A stretch of 64,000 nt of DNA from Nocardia crassostreae (GTDB taxonomy: Bacteria > Actinomycetota > Actinomycetes > Mycobacteriales > Mycobacteriaceae): the NCBI RefSeq assembly GCF_001613405.1, contig NZ_BDCH01000017.1, positions 124,001-188,000 on the forward strand, written 5' to 3'. This document shows positions 61,055-64,000 of this stretch, piece by piece (the first letter of the stretch is position 1; every line of letters begins with the position of its first letter). A program made the translations under genes and the position numbers. Under the pieces are notes generated by a model. The model searched no databases. It had not been told where the DNA came from and saw only the letters and a list, made by a program, of their open reading frames with translations.

Positions 61055-64000
61055 ATGACCAGCGTTGCCTGCCCGTCATCCCGCCCGCAGGCCGAGACAA
61101 CCGCACCGTACGACCTCGCCGACCGCTATCGCTCCGGCGCGGGTCCGGTTCTGCTCACGGGCGTACAGGCCATTGCCCGATTGCTGGTCGAACAGCACGT
61201 CAGAGATATTCGCGCCGGTCGCCGGGTGGCGACCTTCGTCTCCGGTTATCAGGGCAGCCCCCTCGGCGGCGTCGACAAGATGCTGCTCGGCATGCCGAAT
61301 GTGCTGTCCGAGCACGACATCACCTTCGTACCCGGACTCAATGAGGAACTCGCCGCCACCTCGGTATGGGGCAGCCAGGCCGACCTTCCGGCCGGGCGCG
61401 CGACCCACGACGGCGTGGTGGGCGTGTGGTATGGCAAGGGCCCCGGCGTGGACCGCGCCACCGATGCGCTGCGGCACGCCAATATGTACGGCGTCAATCC
61501 GCGCGGCGGCGTCCTGCTGCTGGTCGGCGACGATCCGGCCTCCAAATCCTCGACCGTGCCCGCGGTGAGCGAGCGGTCCCTGGCGGCCATGGGCATTCCG
61601 GTGCTGTTCCCGCGCAATGCCGAAGAGATCATCACCATGGGCATGGCCGGGGTGGCGCTGTCGCGGGCCTCGGGCTGCGTGGTGGCCATGAAGATCGTCG
61701 CCGATGTCGCCGACGGCGCCTGGACGGTGGACGCCGCGGTCGCAGACCTGCCGCTCACTGTGCCCGAAGTGCAGTGGGAGGGCAAGCCTTTCGCCTACCG
61801 GCAGCGGCCCATGGCCGCGCCGACCGACAGCGTGCTGGCCGAGGCGGATCTGTACGGCCCACGCTGGGAGATGGTCCGGTCCTTCGGCGCGGCGAACGAT
61901 CTCGATGTGATCGAGGTGAATCCCGCCGATGCCACGATCGGCATCGCGGCCACCGGCACCACCTTCGATTCCGTCCGCCAGGCGCTGCTCGATCTCGGTG
62001 TCGACGATGCGGCCCTGCACCGCGCGAGCATCCGGCTGCTGCGCATCGGCATGCCGTATCCCGTTGGGGCGCAAAAGGTCACCGAGTTCGCCCGGGGCCT
62101 GGAGCAGATCGTCGTGGTGGAGGACAAGACCGCCTTCATCGAGACCCAGATCCGCGAGATCCTCTACGGCACCGAGCACACCCCGCGCATCCTCGGCAAG
62201 CACGACGAGCGCGGCGCACTGCTCATGCCCTTCGACGGCGAACTCACCCCCGGCCGCCTGCTCGGCCCGCTGCGCCGCGTGCTGCGCGACCGCGTCGAGC
62301 TGAAAAAGGCCGCGCCGCCGCCGCTTTCGCTGGAGGTGCTGTCCACCAAGCGCACCGCGTACTTCTGTAGCGGCTGCCCGCACAACCGCTCCACCGCGCT
62401 GCCCGAGGGTTCCATCGGCGGCGGCGGCATCGGCTGCCACACCCTGGTCACCATGTCCGGGCGCGCCGACAGCGCGGTCACCGGGCTGACCCAGATGGGC
62501 GGCGAGGGCAGCCAGTGGATCGGCCAAGCCCCGTTCACCGATGTGCCGCACCTGTTCCAGAACATCGGCGACGGCACCTTCTTCCACTCCGGACAGCTGG
62601 CCGTGCAGGCCTGCGTGGCCGCCGGGGTGAACATCACCTTCAAACTGCTCTACAACGAGGTCGTCGCCATGACCGGCGCACAGGACGCCGTGGGCATCCT
62701 GTCGGTCGAGCAGATCACCCGGAAGCTCGCCATCGAGGGCGTGAAGCAGATCATCGTCTGCGCCGACGAACCCCAGTGGCACAATAAGAAAGCCCTGGCC
62801 AAGGGCACGCTGCTGTGGCATCGCGACCGGCTCGACGAGGCGCAGCGGCTGCTGCGCGAGATTCCGGGCACGACCGTGCTCATCTACGACCAGCACTGCG
62901 CGGCCGACGCGCGCCGCCAGCGCAAGCGGGGCACCCTGCCCACCCGCAATACCCAGGTGATCATCAACGAGGCCGTGTGCGAGGGCTGCGGCGACTGCGG
63001 CGTGAAGTCGAACTGTCTGTCGGTGCAACCGGTCGAGACCGAATTCGGGCGCAAGACCCGCATCGATCAGACCTCCTGCAATACCGATTACAGCTGCCTC
63101 GACGGCGACTGCCCGTCCTTCGTGACGGTCGAGCTGACGCCGGACAAGAAGGGCCGCAAGGGATCCAAGCGCAAGACCGCGGAGCCGCCCACGGTGTCCG
63201 ATCCGGGGCTGGGCGCACCGCAGGGCACGCAGAACGTGCTCATCGCCGGAATCGGCGGCACCGGCATCGTCACCGTCAACCAGGTGCTGGCCACCGCCGC
63301 GCTGCGGGCCGGATACGAGGTGGAGAGCCTCGATCAGATCGGCCTGAGCCAGAAGGCCGGTCCGGTCGTATCCCACCTGCGGTTCTCGGCGACCGAACTG
63401 GAGCCGTCCAACCGGCTCACGCCGGGCAATGCCGACTGCGTGGTGGCCATCGATCTGCTCACCGCCACCGATCCCAAGAACCTGCAGTACGGCAATGCCG
63501 CGAGCACCATCGCCATCGCCTCGACCAGCCAGACGCCGACCGGCGATATGGTCTACGACAAGAACGTCGCCTACCCGCCGACGCAGACGCTGCTGGATCG
63601 TCTTGGCACGGCGTCGAATTCGCTGCATCACTTCGATGCGCTCGCGGCGGCCGAGAAGCTGTTCGGCAATACCGCGGCCGCCAACTTCCTGATGGTCGGC
63701 GCGGCCTTCCAGTCCGGCGGCCTGCGCCTGCCCGCGGCGGCCATCGAGGAGGCCGTGAGCATCAACGGTGTCGCCGTGGCCGCCAATATCGCGGCCTTCC
63801 GCTGGGGCCGGGTCGCCATCGCCGATCCCGCCGCCTTCGCCGCGGCCGTCGGATCCGTTCGGGCGCAGTGGGTTCGGGCCGAGGTGCCCGCCGAACTGCT
63901 GGCCGGGACCACCTTCGACGGTGAGGTCCGGCGACTGGTGGAGCTGCGCGCCGCCGAACTGATCGACTTCCAGAGCGCGAAGGTCGCCCGGCGCTACATC
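61055..64000 (+). CDS. Indolepyruvate ferredoxin oxidoreductase (fused alpha/beta subunits), 3' end beyond the window
   Basis: 982 codons are visible with no stop, so the gene continues past base 64000. Order of domains: an N-terminal pyrimidine-binding region ('GPVLLTGVQAIARLLVEQ', 'TFVSGYQGSPLGGVDKML'), TPP-binding domain ('FCSGCPHNRSTALPEGS', 'GGGGIGCHTLVTMSGRAD', 'QMGGEGSQWIGQAPF', 'NIGDGTFFHSGQLAVQA'), a cysteine cluster ('CEGCGDCGVKSNC', 'CNTDYSC') for 4Fe-4S, and the gamma-type domain beginning 'VLIAGIGGTGIVTVNQVLATAA'. Such ~1150-residue fusions oxidise indolepyruvate and other 2-oxoacids to acyl-CoA, reducing ferredoxin, in aerobic amino acid breakdown. ATG 61055 with GGTGA upstream. 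The Lrp regulator lies just before. Confidence 0.93.
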   Translation, partial: MTSVACPSSRPQAETTAPYDLADRYRSGAGPVLLTGVQAIARLLVEQHVRDIRAGRRVATFVSGYQGSPLGGVDKMLLGMPNVLSEHDITFVPGLNEELAATSVWGSQADLPAGRATHDGVVGVWYGKGPGVDRATDALRHANMYGVNPRGGVLLLVGDDPASKSSTVPAVSERSLAAMGIPVLFPRNAEEIITMGMAGVALSRASGCVVAMKIVADVADGAWTVDAAVADLPLTVPEVQWEGKPFAYRQRPMAAPTDSVLAEADLYGPRWEMVRSFGAANDLDVIEVNPADATIGIAATGTTFDSVRQALLDLGVDDAALHRASIRLLRIGMPYPVGAQKVTEFARGLEQIVVVEDKTAFIETQIREILYGTEHTPRILGKHDERGALLMPFDGELTPGRLLGPLRRVLRDRVELKKAAPPPLSLEVLSTKRTAYFCSGCPHNRSTALPEGSIGGGGIGCHTLVTMSGRADSAVTGLTQMGGEGSQWIGQAPFTDVPHLFQNIGDGTFFHSGQLAVQACVAAGVNITFKLLYNEVVAMTGAQDAVGILSVEQITRKLAIEGVKQIIVCADEPQWHNKKALAKGTLLWHRDRLDEAQRLLREIPGTTVLIYDQHCAADARRQRKRGTLPTRNTQVIINEAVCEGCGDCGVKSNCLSVQPVETEFGRKTRIDQTSCNTDYSCLDGDCPSFVTVELTPDKKGRKGSKRKTAEPPTVSDPGLGAPQGTQNVLIAGIGGTGIVTVNQVLATAALRAGYEVESLDQIGLSQKAGPVVSHLRFSATELEPSNRLTPGNADCVVAIDLLTATDPKNLQYGNAASTIAIASTSQTPTGDMVYDKNVAYPPTQTLLDRLGTASNSLHHFDALAAAEKLFGNTAAANFLMVGAAFQSGGLRLPAAAIEEAVSINGVAVAANIAAFRWGRVAIADPAAFAAAVGSVRAQWVRAEVPAELLAGTTFDGEVRRLVELRAAELIDFQSAKVARRYI

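Noticed and set aside
61076..63631. An 851-residue open frame antisense to the ior gene
   Set aside because: Long antisense frames are expected opposite G/C3-biased genes; it has no family likeness, while the plus strand encodes a clear TPP/4Fe-4S enzyme.

Overview
The window is GC-rich actinobacterial DNA from a mycolic-acid-producing organism, most likely Nocardia or a close relative. Supporting signs are strong G/C in third codon positions, GTG/TTG starts, a CmrA-type mycolate reductase, a DesA3-type acyl-CoA desaturase with its 2Fe-2S reductase, a complete conservon (cvnABCD), eukaryotic-type Ser/Thr kinases, and an order cmrA / DUF853 ATPase / orn / tRNA-His that matches (from memory) Rv2509-Rv2511-hisT of M. 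tuberculosis. There are no insertion sequences, CRISPR arrays, phage or plasmid genes, and only one RNA gene (tRNA-His).

Layout. 1-12.4 kb: serine hydrolase end, AraC regulator, secreted protein, broken PhoD phosphatase, zinc-ribbon protein, small membrane protein, Kef-type antiporter, broken HerA-like ATPase, LuxR regulator with a 21-bp minisatellite, broken BBE-like FAD oxidase, AI-2E-type permease. 12.5-24.3 kb: lipoprotein, beta-helix protein, LysR next to a PhnZ-like HD oxygenase, a two-component system with its ABC exporter, broken DUF418 protein, I36 inhibitor, copper-radical oxidase. 24.3-27.9 kb: ssuCBAD sulfonate operon. 28.1-32.5 kb: two tandem membrane Ser/Thr kinases. 32.6-40.7 kb: broken EctB aminotransferase, three-gene ABC exporter, conservon. 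40.7-45.8 kb: a 38-codon peptide gene with its own terminator, DUF4254 gene, desaturase/reductase pair and TetR. 45.8-48.1 kb: two MFS genes joined head to head, both lacking their N-termini. 48.1-53.7 kb: PadR, dienoyl-CoA-reductase-like enzyme, VOC protein, CmrA, LysA-like decarboxylase. 53.7-64 kb: DUF853 ATPase, orn, tRNA-His, secreted protease, TetR, DUF4328 protein, Lrp regulator and a 3'-truncated indolepyruvate ferredoxin oxidoreductase.

The most striking global property is the number of damaged but otherwise well-conserved genes: at least ten in 64 kb. The lesions are varied: two apparent (AC)2 dinucleotide expansions, single-base indels, four or more in-frame stops, and a deletion-like junction between two transporters. 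Either the strain is undergoing gene decay or the assembly carries uncorrected errors; raw reads would decide. The best candidates for undescribed biology are the 38-residue amphipathic peptide gene with a perfect T-tailed terminator, the PhnZ-like HD enzyme without PhnY, and a small acidic protein coupled to the desaturase.
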